Shown in pieces: positions 1 to 7,384 of a stretch of 18,841 nt of DNA. Position numbers and translations under genes: made by a program. The first letter of the stretch is position 1. Every line of letters starts with the position of its first letter. The stretch is from contig CAYHGP010000020.1 of the NCBI GenBank assembly GCA_964356195.1, forward strand, positions 1-18,841, written 5' to 3'. The DNA comes from 2-02-FULL-48-14 sp964356195 (GTDB lineage: Bacteria > Patescibacteriota > Gracilibacteria > UBA1369 > 2-02-FULL-48-14). A model generated the notes under the pieces. That model was not told where the DNA came from. It saw nothing but the letters and a program-made list of their open reading frames with translations, and ran no database searches.

Positions 1-186
1 GAAGGTTTCTACGCTGATGAAGAGGTCGCAGGTGTTTTCAATCCTCATGAGGACATGAGCTTTGGAGAGATTGTGGACTTGCTCGACCAAGTTACCGGAG
101 AAGAAGTTTCTTTGGAGGGCTATGCCGCTGAAGACAGCATGAGCCGTGGTAGCTTTGCCTCCTTTGTATTCAGCTATTTTGAGTAA
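1..186 (+). CDS. C-terminal fragment of an SLH-like surface protein
   Basis: An open frame enters from the left edge and gives 61 residues before TAA at 184-186. It begins EGFYADEEVAGVFNPHEDMS and ends FASFVFSYFE. It matches in pattern the extreme C-terminus of the next gene: both have an AGxFxPHxxx(F/V)xE(I/F) stretch followed by a DQ(V/I)-containing helix, a GY turn and a final R-G-x-F helix. The two are therefore probably tandem paralogues with an S-layer-homology-like anchoring domain. Only the tail is present, so the rest of the architecture is unknown. A terminator follows 23 nt after the stop. Confidence 0.75.
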   Translation, partial: EGFYADEEVAGVFNPHEDMSFGEIVDLLDQVTGEEVSLEGYAAEDSMSRGSFASFVFSYFE

Positions 187-209
187 ACAAAGACCTTAGG
201 TCTATAAAG

Positions 210-235
210 AGCCTCTCTTCATGAGGGGCTTTTTA
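210..235 (+). terminator. Rho-independent terminator after the first SLH-like gene
   Basis: An 8-bp stem (210-217 with 223-230, one G-U pair) encloses the loop TTCAT and is followed at once by TTTTAT. It sits 23 nt after the stop codon at 186 and before the next promoter, so it separates the two SLH-like genes into different transcription units. Confidence 0.85.
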
Positions 236-244
236 TTTACTCAT

Positions 245-272
245 TTGACAATTCCTTGGGCGCGGGTAGAAT
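245..272 (+). promoter_or_regulatory. Sigma70-like promoter of the 553-aa surface protein gene
   Basis: A perfect -35 TTGACA (245-250), a 16-bp spacer and -10 TAGAAT (267-272). The ATG is at 294, so the predicted leader is only about 14-15 nt. It has no Shine-Dalgarno sequence and is pyrimidine-rich. The same hexamers and spacing occur before the second LCP gene (17772-17799). Confidence 0.8.
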
Positions 273-293
273 AACCTCCTTTAATCTTATATT

Positions 294-1955
294 ATGTTTT
301 TACGTGGCACCACTCTGAGAACTCTTTCTGCTCTTGGGATTGCTCTTATCTTCAATGGAATTCTTATTGCTCCTGTTCAGGCATCAGGGCTTGATACCGA
401 TGGAGATCATATCTTGGACGACGATGAAACCCTTTATGGTTGGGATTTGAATAATCCTGATCAAAATGGAAATGGTACTATTGATGGGGAAGACGATTAC
501 GAAGGCGACGGTCTCATAACTCAAAGTGAGCTTTATCTGTACCTGACCAATCCTACCAGCCTCGATACCGATGCGGATGGTCGTGGAGATTATAATGAGA
601 TTTTTGTTACTCCCACTGCTAGTCCGATCGATGCGGATACCGATGATGATGGACTTCCCGATACGGAGTACACAGTCCATGGAACCGATCCTAACAATCC
701 TGACACAGATGGTGACGGAATTGGAGATTACTATGAAGTTTTCAACTTAGCTGCCTTTGGTGCTTCAGCAACGACATTCGATTCTGACGGGGATGGTATT
801 AGCGATGGGGGTGAAGATTTTGATGGAGATGGTTTGACCACCAATGATGAACAGCTTAGCTTGGGAACGGATCCTATCGTTCTTGATACCGATGGAGATG
901 GAACGAATGATGGAGTTGAAGTGATGGGTGGAACTGATCCCGCTGTGGATTACCGTACTTTTATAGTGGAGGCCGGGGTTTCACAAGGGTATGGATATGG
1001 ATACCCTCTTGTTTACGATGACGAGGCCTATGCCTTGGGTTCCGGTTACCTTGATGTTACAGCTGCAACTATTGATTGGGGAGACGGTATGGTGGACAAT
1101 GCTACTTTGAGCTTTGGAACAGATCGTGTCTACATTCAAGGTTCCCATCTGTATGCCACGTTTGGTACATACGATGCTATCGTTTGCGCTTTAGACGGTG
1201 CGAGCCAACTGGGCTGCGATACGGTTCTCATTTATATTGTAGGGAATCAGAGCAGTGGCAGCAGCTCATCTTCTGTGACTCTTGCCGGAGATACGGATGA
1301 AGAAACTTCGGATATTACGGACACTACTCTTTCTCCCGATTCTTCAGGGTCTGAAGGGAGAGGTGATGGTCAAGGTGAGGAACAAGAGGTGACGCTTGCC
1401 GATGATGCAGAGCCCGCTGACTGTACGGCCATGGCTTTTGAAGATATTTCTGTCGATGATGAATTTTTCGACTCTCTTTGTTCTTTCTGGTCTGCGGATA
1501 TTGTTCACGGAAAAACGGCGAACTCTTTTGATGCTGATGATGTGATTCGTCGTGATGAAGCGGCAAAGATTTTCACTCGTTTGTTCGGCTACACAGACTT
1601 TGCTTACGCTGCGACTCCGGTTGTAGTTGAAAGCTCATTTGTGGATGTCAGTGCTGCTGATCCTTTGGCTTATTACGACGAACTTGCTGTAGACGAAAAC
1701 TTGCTAGAAGCTGATTTTGACAGCGTTAAGAACGAAGAAGGAGACATCGTGGAGGCAGGGTATTTTAGACCTCACGACGCTCTGACTGTAGCCGAATTTG
1801 CGGATGCTTTGGATCAAATTAATGAAGACAAAGAGGGGGCTCTTGCCGAGGAGGGCTATGAGAGAGGAGACCTGGTAAACAAAGGTTACTCCGATGTCAC
1901 CGGTACTATCACTCGTGGAGGATTCTTGGATCTTCTCATCGACTTCCTCAACTAG
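294..1955 (+). CDS. Secreted calcium-binding TSP3-repeat/PKD/SLH-like surface protein
   Basis: A complete 553-residue protein, probably exported and attached to the cell envelope. Residues 1-30 form a signal peptide (MFLR, hydrophobic core, APVQA|SG). Residues about 34-215 hold some seven acidic thrombospondin-type-3/EF-like calcium loops of the form DxDxDGxxDxxE. Residues about 222-317 look like a PKD fold (IDWGDG, then HLYATFGTYDAIV), with Cys298 and Cys308 possibly paired. A Ser- and acid-rich linker covers about 318-375. Residues about 380-553 hold two or three degenerate SLH-like segments (FEDISVDDEFFDSL...ADIVHG, R-DEAAKIFTR; FVDVSAADPLAYYDEL). Family knowledge says TSP3 loops rigidify on binding calcium and SLH modules bind wall polymer. 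The exact role is unknown. The gene is flanked by its own promoter and shows no terminator before pyrD. Confidence 0.85.
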   Translation: MFLRGTTLRTLSALGIALIFNGILIAPVQASGLDTDGDHILDDDETLYGWDLNNPDQNGNGTIDGEDDYEGDGLITQSELYLYLTNPTSLDTDADGRGDYNEIFVTPTASPIDADTDDDGLPDTEYTVHGTDPNNPDTDGDGIGDYYEVFNLAAFGASATTFDSDGDGISDGGEDFDGDGLTTNDEQLSLGTDPIVLDTDGDGTNDGVEVMGGTDPAVDYRTFIVEAGVSQGYGYGYPLVYDDEAYALGSGYLDVTAATIDWGDGMVDNATLSFGTDRVYIQGSHLYATFGTYDAIVCALDGASQLGCDTVLIYIVGNQSSGSSSSSVTLAGDTDEETSDITDTTLSPDSSGSEGRGDGQGEEQEVTLADDAEPADCTAMAFEDISVDDEFFDSLCSFWSADIVHGKTANSFDADDVIRRDEAAKIFTRLFGYTDFAYAATPVVVESSFVDVSAADPLAYYDELAVDENLLEADFDSVKNEEGDIVEAGYFRPHDALTVAEFADALDQINEDKEGALAEEGYERGDLVNKGYSDVTGTITRGGFLDLLIDFLN

Positions 1956-1985
1956 TTGATGTTGAAGGGGCATCGTGCTTAAATA
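1956..1985 (+). promoter_or_regulatory. Weak candidate promoter for the pyr cluster
   Basis: TTGATG (1956-1961), an 18-bp spacer and TAAATA (1980-1985), ending 16 nt before the pyrD ATG. It begins immediately after the TAG stop of the surface protein gene. The hexamers are imperfect and the spacer is longer than at the other promoters here, so read-through from upstream is an alternative. Confidence 0.35.
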
Positions 1986-2001
1986 GGGCGAACCCCAATT
2001 C

Positions 2002-2943
2002 ATGGCTGATCTCTCGGTAGAATTCTGCGGCGTCCGATTCAAGAACCCACTTGTTCTGGCCTCCGGTATTTTGGGTGTGACGGCGGATAGCATGGCGAAT
2101 GTGGTTAGAAATGGAGCCGGTGGAGTGACGAGCAAATCGTTGTGGCCTTACGAACACATGGGTCATCCGAATCCGGTTGTGATTACGAGTGAACATTGGA
2201 TGCTGAATGCCGTTGGAATTCCCGATGCCGGGCCTGAAAAAGCACGCGAAGAAATAGCCCGATTCCGTGAAGTGTGTGATGCGCCTTTTATTGCGAACAT
2301 TGTGGGAGGGACTATGGAGGACTACGCGCAAATTGCGAGCGAAGTGGCGAAGATGAAGCCGGATATTATCGAGCTGAATATTTCGTGTCCGAATGTGGAG
2401 GATGAACTTGGAAAACCGATGGCGTGTTCCATTGTGAAGTCGGCGGAAGTCACGCGCCTGGTTAAGGCGCGCTTGAGCGAAGCCGGAGCTGGAAACATTC
2501 CGGTGGTGGTGAAACTTTCTCCTAATGTCGAAAATATTGTAAGCATTGCCACGAGTATTTTGGACGCGGGTGCGGATGGAGTTACGGCGATCAACTCGGT
2601 TGGCCCGGGGATGGCGATTGATATTGATTTTGCGCGACCCATTTTGTCCAACAAAGTTGGAGGACTCACCGGTCCAGCCATCAAGCCTCTGGCGGTGAAA
2701 TATGTTTACGATATTTATAAAGCTCATCACTGTCCGATCATTGGAACCGGGGGAGTGAGCAGCGGACGGGATGCCATTGAAATGATGATGGCGGGTGCAA
2801 CTTTGGTGGGAGTTGGAAGTGCGGTGTGGCTCGGTGGCAGTGAAATTTTTGGAAAAATGGTGGAGGAAATGAATGAGTGGTGTGACGCCAATGGTGTTAA
2901 AAACTTAAGTTCATTAATTGGGAAAGCTCATGAGAATTATTAA
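2002..2943 (+). CDS. pyrD: Dihydroorotate dehydrogenase, class 1B catalytic subunit
   Basis: Oxidises dihydroorotate to orotate, the fourth step of UMP synthesis. The 313-residue length is typical of the family. It starts with the FMN-site segment FKNPLVLASGILG (residues 13-25). The catalytic cysteine is Cys129 in LNISCPN, which marks class 1; class 2 enzymes have serine. FMN-phosphate loops follow in the region of GGLTGPAIKPLA and GTGGVSSGRDA, with the end motif GATLVGVGSAV. The adjoining pyrK gene indicates the 1B form, which passes electrons through PyrK to NAD+ and not to fumarate or quinone. The pyrK ATG lies 14 nt inside the end of this gene, suggesting translational coupling of the two subunits. 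Confidence 0.95.
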   Translation: MADLSVEFCGVRFKNPLVLASGILGVTADSMANVVRNGAGGVTSKSLWPYEHMGHPNPVVITSEHWMLNAVGIPDAGPEKAREEIARFREVCDAPFIANIVGGTMEDYAQIASEVAKMKPDIIELNISCPNVEDELGKPMACSIVKSAEVTRLVKARLSEAGAGNIPVVVKLSPNVENIVSIATSILDAGADGVTAINSVGPGMAIDIDFARPILSNKVGGLTGPAIKPLAVKYVYDIYKAHHCPIIGTGGVSSGRDAIEMMMAGATLVGVGSAVWLGGSEIFGKMVEEMNEWCDANGVKNLSSLIGKAHENY

Positions 2944-3736
2944 TACATTGCCGAGAGCGGTGAGCATAAAAGAAGTGCGTGTGGAAACCGAGCAAGTTAA
3001 AACTTTTGTGCTCGACTGCAGTGTGGGCGCGAAGCCGGGACAATTTGTGAACGTATGGATTCCCGGGCTCGATGAAAAACCTTTTTCGGTGGCCATGGAT
3101 AACGGGGTGGAGCTGCATTTGGCCATTGCGGCCGTGGGTCCGTTTTCCAATAAAATGCACGAGTTGAAAGTAGGGGACAAAGTGGGCGTGCGAGGTCCTT
3201 TCGGTACCACTTTTACCTGTGAAAAAGGGCAGCATCTGGCATTTTTGGCCGGGGGTTACGGTGCGGCGCCTTTGTATTTTTTCGCGTATGAAGCCGTGGC
3301 AAAAGGATGCACGGTGGAGTTCATTGTGGGAGCGCGCCGCAAAGATCTTTTGTTGTTCACGGACCGTATTGAAAAACTTAAAAACGTTCATCTTCACGTT
3401 GCTACCAACGATGGTAGTGCGGGTCATGCGGGTTTCAATACCGAAGTGCTTGAAGACATCGTGAACAAAGAAAAAATCGACTGTATTTACACGGTGGGGC
3501 CGGAGGTGATGATGGTGAAAGCCATGAAACTTGCGGAGTCCAAAAAAATCGATGCGCAAATTTCTGTGGAACGTTACATGAAGTGTGGTTTTGGAGTTTG
3601 TGGAAATTGTTGCGTGGACGGACTCGGCGTTCCAACGTGTTTGGAAGGTCCCGTGATGCCTCTGGAAAAAGTATTGAAGCTCCGCGATTTTGGAGTGTAC
3701 CACCGCGATAAACTTGGTAAGAAAATATATTATTAA
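2930..3736 (+). CDS. pyrK: Dihydroorotate dehydrogenase electron-transfer subunit
   Basis: Iron-sulfur flavoprotein subunit of the class 1B enzyme; it carries electrons from PyrD FMN through a 2Fe-2S cluster and FAD to NAD+. With ATG at 2930 it has 268 residues, a normal length. A TTG at 2918 in the same frame is a less likely start. Visible elements are the FAD-binding barrel with EKPFSVAM (family RPxS equivalent), the NAD-binding glycine loop LAGGYGAAPL (about residues 106-115), and the cluster ligands near the C-terminus in CGFGVCGNCC...PTC (Cys219, 224, 227 or 228, 237). It overlaps pyrD by 14 nt. Only 22 nt, containing a short GGCC/GGCC hairpin and no clear ribosome-binding site, separate it from pyrE. 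Confidence 0.95.
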   Translation: MRIINTLPRAVSIKEVRVETEQVKTFVLDCSVGAKPGQFVNVWIPGLDEKPFSVAMDNGVELHLAIAAVGPFSNKMHELKVGDKVGVRGPFGTTFTCEKGQHLAFLAGGYGAAPLYFFAYEAVAKGCTVEFIVGARRKDLLLFTDRIEKLKNVHLHVATNDGSAGHAGFNTEVLEDIVNKEKIDCIYTVGPEVMMVKAMKLAESKKIDAQISVERYMKCGFGVCGNCCVDGLGVPTCLEGPVMPLEKVLKLRDFGVYHRDKLGKKIYY

Positions 3737-3758
3737 CAGGCCTCAGGCCCTTCATTTT

Positions 3759-4393
3759 ATGGAAAACTATCCTCAAACCATCGCTGAAGAATTACTCAAC
3801 ACAGGTGCTTTCAAAATTTCTCTCGATCCTTTGTTTACGTGGACAAGCGGAATTAAATCGCCGGTTTACTGCGATCTTCGTGCGCTTATTTCGAGCGTGC
3901 AGGCTCGTCGCACCATCGTCGAGGCTTTCCAAAAAATGTTTCCCATTCTTTCCGACGCCGACGTGATTGCTGGAACGGCCACGGCCGGAATTCCTTGGGC
4001 CGCGTGGCTCGCCGAGGCTTTGGGAAAACCCATGGTCTATGTGCGCGGTGCCGCCAAAGAACATGGAACGAAGAAACGTATTGAAGGAGACCTAAAACTC
4101 GGTATGAAAGTGGCTCTCATTGAAGACCACATTTCCACCGGAGGCAGCAGTGTTTCTGCCGTGGAAGCGCTCCGAACTGAAGGTGGGGCCATTGTAGATA
4201 CTATTTTCGCCATTAATACCTACCAGCTTAAAAAAGCCGATGAAACTTTTGCCGCGGCGGGCATTACTATTCGCACCCTTATCAACTACAGCATCATTTT
4301 GTCTGTGGCGAAGGAGAAGGGCTTGATTGATGTCGAGAAGGAGACTCTCTTAGCCGATTTTCGGAATGATCCGGCGACTTGGGCAGGCAAACA
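3759..4393 (+). CDS. pyrE: Orotate phosphoribosyltransferase (3' end in gap)
   Basis: Converts orotate and PRPP to orotidine 5'-phosphate. The chosen start is ATG 3759 (MENYPQTIAEELLNTGAF); the open frame extends 23 codons further upstream, into the end of pyrK, but without family similarity. Substrate segments include FTWTSGIKSPVYCDLR near the N-terminus and GTATAGIPWAAWLA. The PRPP-binding loop is VALIEDHISTGGSS, preceded by the flexible loop KEHGTKKRIEG. About 211 residues are read before the N run, near the usual family length of about 210-220, so only the last few codons are missing. The apparent continuation through the Ns into the next protein is an artefact of the placeholder gap. Confidence 0.93.
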
Positions 4394-4493
4394 NNNNNNN
4401 NNNNNNNNNNNNNNNNNNNNNNNNNNNNNNNNNNNNNNNNNNNNNNNNNNNNNNNNNNNNNNNNNNNNNNNNNNNNNNNNNNNNNNNNNNNNN
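4394..4493. other. Assembly gap (100 N)
   Basis: Exactly 100 Ns, identical in length to the two other gaps, which indicates a scaffolding placeholder of unknown true size. The end of pyrE and the start of the following beta-rich protein are lost here. Promoters or further genes could be missing. Confidence 0.97.
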
Positions 4494-5777
4494 CAATGTG
4501 CGGTTGTCGTTGAATATGAAAATATTACTTATGATGCTGATGGTGTGCCTACTTTTATGCTTTTCAATGATATGCGTACTCGGAGAGAGCCCTGTACGGA
4601 GGCTCCTGTTGCGGTGACACAGTCTGAACCGAAGCAAGAGAAATCTCATCCTCTCTCCCTTGCGCCTCTTGCACCTTCTCGAATTAACGCGTGGCTGATG
4701 GGGGATCTTGAAGATACTTACCTGCCTTATAGTGAGGGTGTTGCTCCGGGGGTCACCGTGGGTGCCGAGTGGTCACCGCTTCGTAGAGGCGCTGTTTTAC
4801 CGGGACTTACGTTTGGAGTTTCTGCGGATGCGATTTTTTCAGGAGAGGGTTCCGGAATGGAAGGAGTCCAGGGAACTCTGGGATACCGCGGTGGAAGGGT
4901 TGGCGTGTTTGCGCTTGCCGGAATGAGTTTTGAACCTCGTGTGCCCGATTCTGCTTTGAATGATGCACCTTCTGTTGGACTTATGGCGACTGTGGATGTG
5001 CTTAAACTTCCTGCCGGGTTTGATGTCACTGGTTTTGCTCAGGGAGAGCAACAGTTTTTTGGACAAGAGCCCGGAACTTTCAATGTCTCCGTAGGATTTG
5101 GAGCTACTTATAATCTTGATGTTCAGCCTTCCGTGAGGGCTCCGCGCGAGCCTCGTGTTGAAACTCCGGTGGCTCTTGAAGTCTCCGGTTCTCGTGTCGT
5201 TCGTAGTACGGTTCCTTTCTCGGGTGATGTGTCGAAGGCTAGTTTTAAAACTCCAGATGAGGTTGAACAGGCTGAACACGTTCGTCTTTCCGAAGAAATG
5301 CGCAAGTTGGCCCAGAGGAATGCTTGGAAAGCGGTGGAAGCGGATTACCAGAGAACTGTTGAGTTGAAAATTCAGCCTAGTTATAAGGATTATATGTTAG
5401 GAGCCGAGGCCGCCCGTGCTTTGGGAGATATAAAGGAGTCTTATCTTCGTCTACAGGCCGCTTCGAAACTCGATCCGACCAAAGAATGTCTTGATTGGAT
5501 GGCTGATGTTGAAGCCAACTATGCCAGTGTGGTTTTGGAGGTCGAAGATGGATATAAAGGGAATTCCTCTTTCATTGCTGTGACGCCGCCCTTTCCTCCC
5601 GATCAACGAGCTGCGCTGAGCGTGCTGCCAAGCTTGGAAGAAGGGGACTCTTTTGAAGGATTCATACCCACCTCTACGGAATATACTTTTGGAGGACAAA
5701 CGGTAAATATCGCTCCACTGGGAGTTTCCGAAGAAGGAAAACCTCGTCAAACGGAGGTGATTAGGCTGGAAGACTAA
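4494..5777 (+). CDS. Unrecognised beta-rich protein with TPR-like helical region (5' end in gap)
   Basis: The reading frame emerges from the gap and continues for 427 codons to TAA at 5775-5777. No family is recognised. The first part has a polar, Pro-rich stretch. The region around 4690-5130 is rich in alternating Gly/Val/Phe/Tyr strands (TVGAEWSP, LTFGVSADAIF, GTLGYRGGRVGVFALAG, NVSVGFGATYNL), resembling a secreted or barrel-like beta domain. About 5260-5530 is helical and TPR-like (RKLAQRNAWKAVEADYQRTV, then LGAEAARALGDIKESYLRLQ, then AASKLDP). The tail is Pro/acid-rich. Third codon positions are T-rich, as in neighbours, supporting this frame from the gap edge onward. Any signal peptide would lie in the gap. 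It interrupts the pyr genes, with pyrF starting 41 nt downstream. An extracellular or envelope role is inference. Confidence 0.7.
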   Translation, partial: QCAVVVEYENITYDADGVPTFMLFNDMRTRREPCTEAPVAVTQSEPKQEKSHPLSLAPLAPSRINAWLMGDLEDTYLPYSEGVAPGVTVGAEWSPLRRGAVLPGLTFGVSADAIFSGEGSGMEGVQGTLGYRGGRVGVFALAGMSFEPRVPDSALNDAPSVGLMATVDVLKLPAGFDVTGFAQGEQQFFGQEPGTFNVSVGFGATYNLDVQPSVRAPREPRVETPVALEVSGSRVVRSTVPFSGDVSKASFKTPDEVEQAEHVRLSEEMRKLAQRNAWKAVEADYQRTVELKIQPSYKDYMLGAEAARALGDIKESYLRLQAASKLDPTKECLDWMADVEANYASVVLEVEDGYKGNSSFIAVTPPFPPDQRAALSVLPSLEEGDSFEGFIPTSTEYTFGGQTVNIAPLGVSEEGKPRQTEVIRLED

Positions 5778-5818
5778 GAAAGGACGTGCTATAAGTTTCG
5801 CAGACTTAAATCATCAAG

Positions 5819-6706
5819 ATGCATTTTGCGGACCGGCTTACAGAGGCCATGAAGGCGAAGAACAGTGTGGTGTGTGTTGGGCTCGATCCTCAACTCGCCA
5901 AGTTGCCCGAGGCTTTGGTGAAGACCGCAGTGTCCGAATATGGTGAGACTTTTGAAGCGGCGGCCCATGCTTACCTGGAGTTCAATAAAGGCATCATCGA
6001 TGAGGTGAAAGATTTGGTGGTGGCCGTGAAGCCGCAGTTGGCGTTTTACGAAGAGTTGGGTCATCATGGCATTTGGGCTTTTGAGGAGACCTGTAAATAT
6101 GCGCGCGCGGCCGGTTTGATTGTGATTGCCGACGGGAAACGGAACGATATTGGGTCCACGGCGGAAGCGTATGCGCGGGCTTTTTTGGAAGGGACGGATT
6201 TGTTCGGTCAGAAAAAAGAAGTAGTGGAGGCCGATGCGCTCACCGTGAATGCCTACTTGGGTTACGATGGAATCAAGCCCTTTCTTCAGGGCTGTAGAGA
6301 CATGGGGAAAGGAATTTTCGTTTTGGTGCGTACCTCGAATCCTTCGTCCGGGGATCTGCAAGGACGAGTTTCTGTGGATGAAAATATGAGCATTGCCGAA
6401 CTCGTGGGGAATTTTGTGGAGTCATGGGGTAGTGATGATATTGGCGAATGTGGTTACAGTTTTATTGGTGCGGTGGTTGGGGCTACCTTTCCGACCGAAG
6501 CGGCAAAATTGCGAAAATTGATGCCCAATAGCATTTTCCTGGTGCCGGGTTATGGAGCCCAGGGAGCGGAGGCCGAAGACACGAAACCTTGTTTCGATAA
6601 AGACGGGCTGGGAGCCTTGGTGGTGAGCGCCCGTGGAATTATTTATGCCGAGTCTCCTCGTGAGGCGGCTCTTAAAATGAAGGAAGACTTGAATCGAGTG
6701 CGCTAA
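5819..6706 (+). CDS. pyrF: Orotidine 5'-phosphate decarboxylase (subfamily 2)
   Basis: Decarboxylates OMP to UMP, the last step of the de novo pathway. The protein has 295 residues, the longer type-2 form. The catalytic Asp-Lys-Asp triad is in ADGKRNDIGSTA (Asp105, Lys107, Asp110). N-terminal CVGLDPQLAKLP, VKPQLAFYE, the NAYLGYDGIKPF segment and the C-terminal phosphate-binding FLVPGYGAQGAE and VVSARGIIYA also fit the family. It follows the beta-rich gene by 41 nt. A TATAAG (5790-5795) lies 23 nt before the ATG, but no convincing -35 accompanies it. At the 3' end it converges with ksgA on the other strand. Confidence 0.95.
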   Translation: MHFADRLTEAMKAKNSVVCVGLDPQLAKLPEALVKTAVSEYGETFEAAAHAYLEFNKGIIDEVKDLVVAVKPQLAFYEELGHHGIWAFEETCKYARAAGLIVIADGKRNDIGSTAEAYARAFLEGTDLFGQKKEVVEADALTVNAYLGYDGIKPFLQGCRDMGKGIFVLVRTSNPSSGDLQGRVSVDENMSIAELVGNFVESWGSDDIGECGYSFIGAVVGATFPTEAAKLRKLMPNSIFLVPGYGAQGAEAEDTKPCFDKDGLGALVVSARGIIYAESPREAALKMKEDLNRVR

Positions 6707-7148
6707 ACAGTTTTTGCCATTCGGGNNNNNNNNNNNNNNNNNNNNNNNNNNNNNNNNNNNNNNNNNNNNNNNNNNNNNNNNNNNNNNNNNNNNNNNNNNN
6801 NNNNNNNNNNNNNNNNNNNNNNNNNGGGGAAGTGATGTAATAGGGAATGTTGGCGATGACTTTGTAGGCGCCTTCGGGAGGAGTGAAAGTGAGGGCATTG
6901 CCATGAATAAGTTGGAAGTTTTTTTCGGTGACAAACTCGAGTTTGAGGGGAAAAATAAGATCTTCATCCATTTCTACGGCAATGACTTTTCCGGCCTTCG
7001 GAATGAGTTCCCGTGTGAGCGCGCCTTTGCCCGGACCGATTTCAATAACGGTGTCCGTTGTGGAAAGTTCACCGGCTTCTACGATGTCTTTGAGGACTCC
7101 TTCGTCGTGGAGGAAGTTCTGCCCGAGATGTTTTTTTGCTTTTACCAT
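6672..7148 (-). CDS. ksgA: 16S rRNA dimethyladenosine transferase (C-terminal half in gap)
   Basis: Dimethylates the two adjacent adenines in the 3' hairpin of 16S rRNA and acts as a late check on small-subunit assembly. The start is ATG at 7148. The first 107 residues contain the family N-terminus KKHLGQNFLHDEGV, the SAM-binding loop VIEIGPGKGALTREL (about 34-48), the acidic ribose-binding VEMDEDL (about 58-64), and the catalytic NIPYYITS (100-107). The rest is in the N gap. Beyond the gap the nominal frame reads PEWQKLF and stops at 6672, overlapping the end of pyrF; this tail depends on the unknown gap length and is uncertain. The start overlaps the DUF167 gene by 7 nt (ATGGTAA), so it is the last gene of the trmD operon. 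Confidence 0.9.
   Translation of the reverse strand: MVKAKKHLGQNFLHDEGVLKDIVEAGELSTTDTVIEIGPGKGALTRELIPKAGKVIAVEMDEDLIFPLKLEFVTEKNFQLIHGNALTFTPPEGAYKVIANIPYYITSXXXXXXXXXXXXXXXXXXXXXXXXXXXXXXXXXXPEWQKLFSALDSSLPSF
6726..6825. other. Assembly gap (100 N)
   Basis: Exactly 100 Ns, lying in the C-terminal half of ksgA. KsgA proteins normally have about 150 more residues after the NIPYYITS motif that abuts the gap, so the true missing length is probably about 400-450 nt and not 100. Confidence 0.95.
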
Positions 7149-7384
7149 GGGAGAGTGATGTCAGGAAGTTTAAGGAGTTTTCGAGGGTCGGCGGCGCCGC
7201 TGATGATGAGGATCTGGTCTTTGGGGATGTTCAGAGTCTCGGCCAGGAACCGTATGAGTTCTTTATTGGCCTGGCCTTTTTCCGGTACTGCTTTGAGGCG
7301 GATTTTGATGGTCTCTCCATCGTCCATTCGTTCTACGAACTCAGTGCATTTTGAACGTGGAACGACTTTGATTTGAAGGTACAT
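7142..7384 (-). CDS. DUF167/YggU family protein
   Basis: An 80-residue protein starting MYLQIKVVPRSKC. It shows the family pattern: an initial beta strand with V-P-x-S, the KIRLKAVPEKGQANKELIRF core (about residues 25-44, family KVKAxPxxGKAN), and the helix-strand DQILIISGAADPRKLLKLP. The biochemical function of the family is not established. The ATG shares one base with the ATPase stop (TAATG), and the stop overlaps the ksgA start by 7 nt, so it is translationally coupled on both sides. The open frame extends 29 codons upstream of this ATG into the ATPase gene but without family similarity. Confidence 0.85.
   Translation of the reverse strand: MYLQIKVVPRSKCTEFVERMDDGETIKIRLKAVPEKGQANKELIRFLAETLNIPKDQILIISGAADPRKLLKLPDITLPW

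Noticed and set aside
384..680. Minus-strand Ile-rich ORF opposite the TSP3 repeats
   Set aside because: Arises from the reverse complement of repetitive GAT/GAC codons; not a gene.
294..1200. DNA-level tandem repeats or CRISPR-like array in the calcium-loop region
   Set aside because: The repetition is at protein level (DxDxDG loops) with irregular spacing and variable DNA; there are no direct repeats with unique spacers.
1948..2730. Long minus-strand ORF opposite pyrD
   Set aside because: Antisense shadow of a well-conserved enzyme; Arg/His/Asn-rich with no recognisable domain.
4516..4617. Signal-peptide-like ORF MKILLMMLMVCLLLCFSM right after the gap
   Set aside because: It stops after 33 codons, and the overlapping frame has T-rich third positions like the genes around it and continues for 427 codons. 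The hydrophobic look is a shifted-frame effect. Gap closure could overturn this.
3690..5777. A single 695-codon PyrE fusion protein
   Set aside because: The join exists only because 100 placeholder Ns keep the frame open. PyrE is near its full family length at the gap edge, and the downstream part is unrelated.
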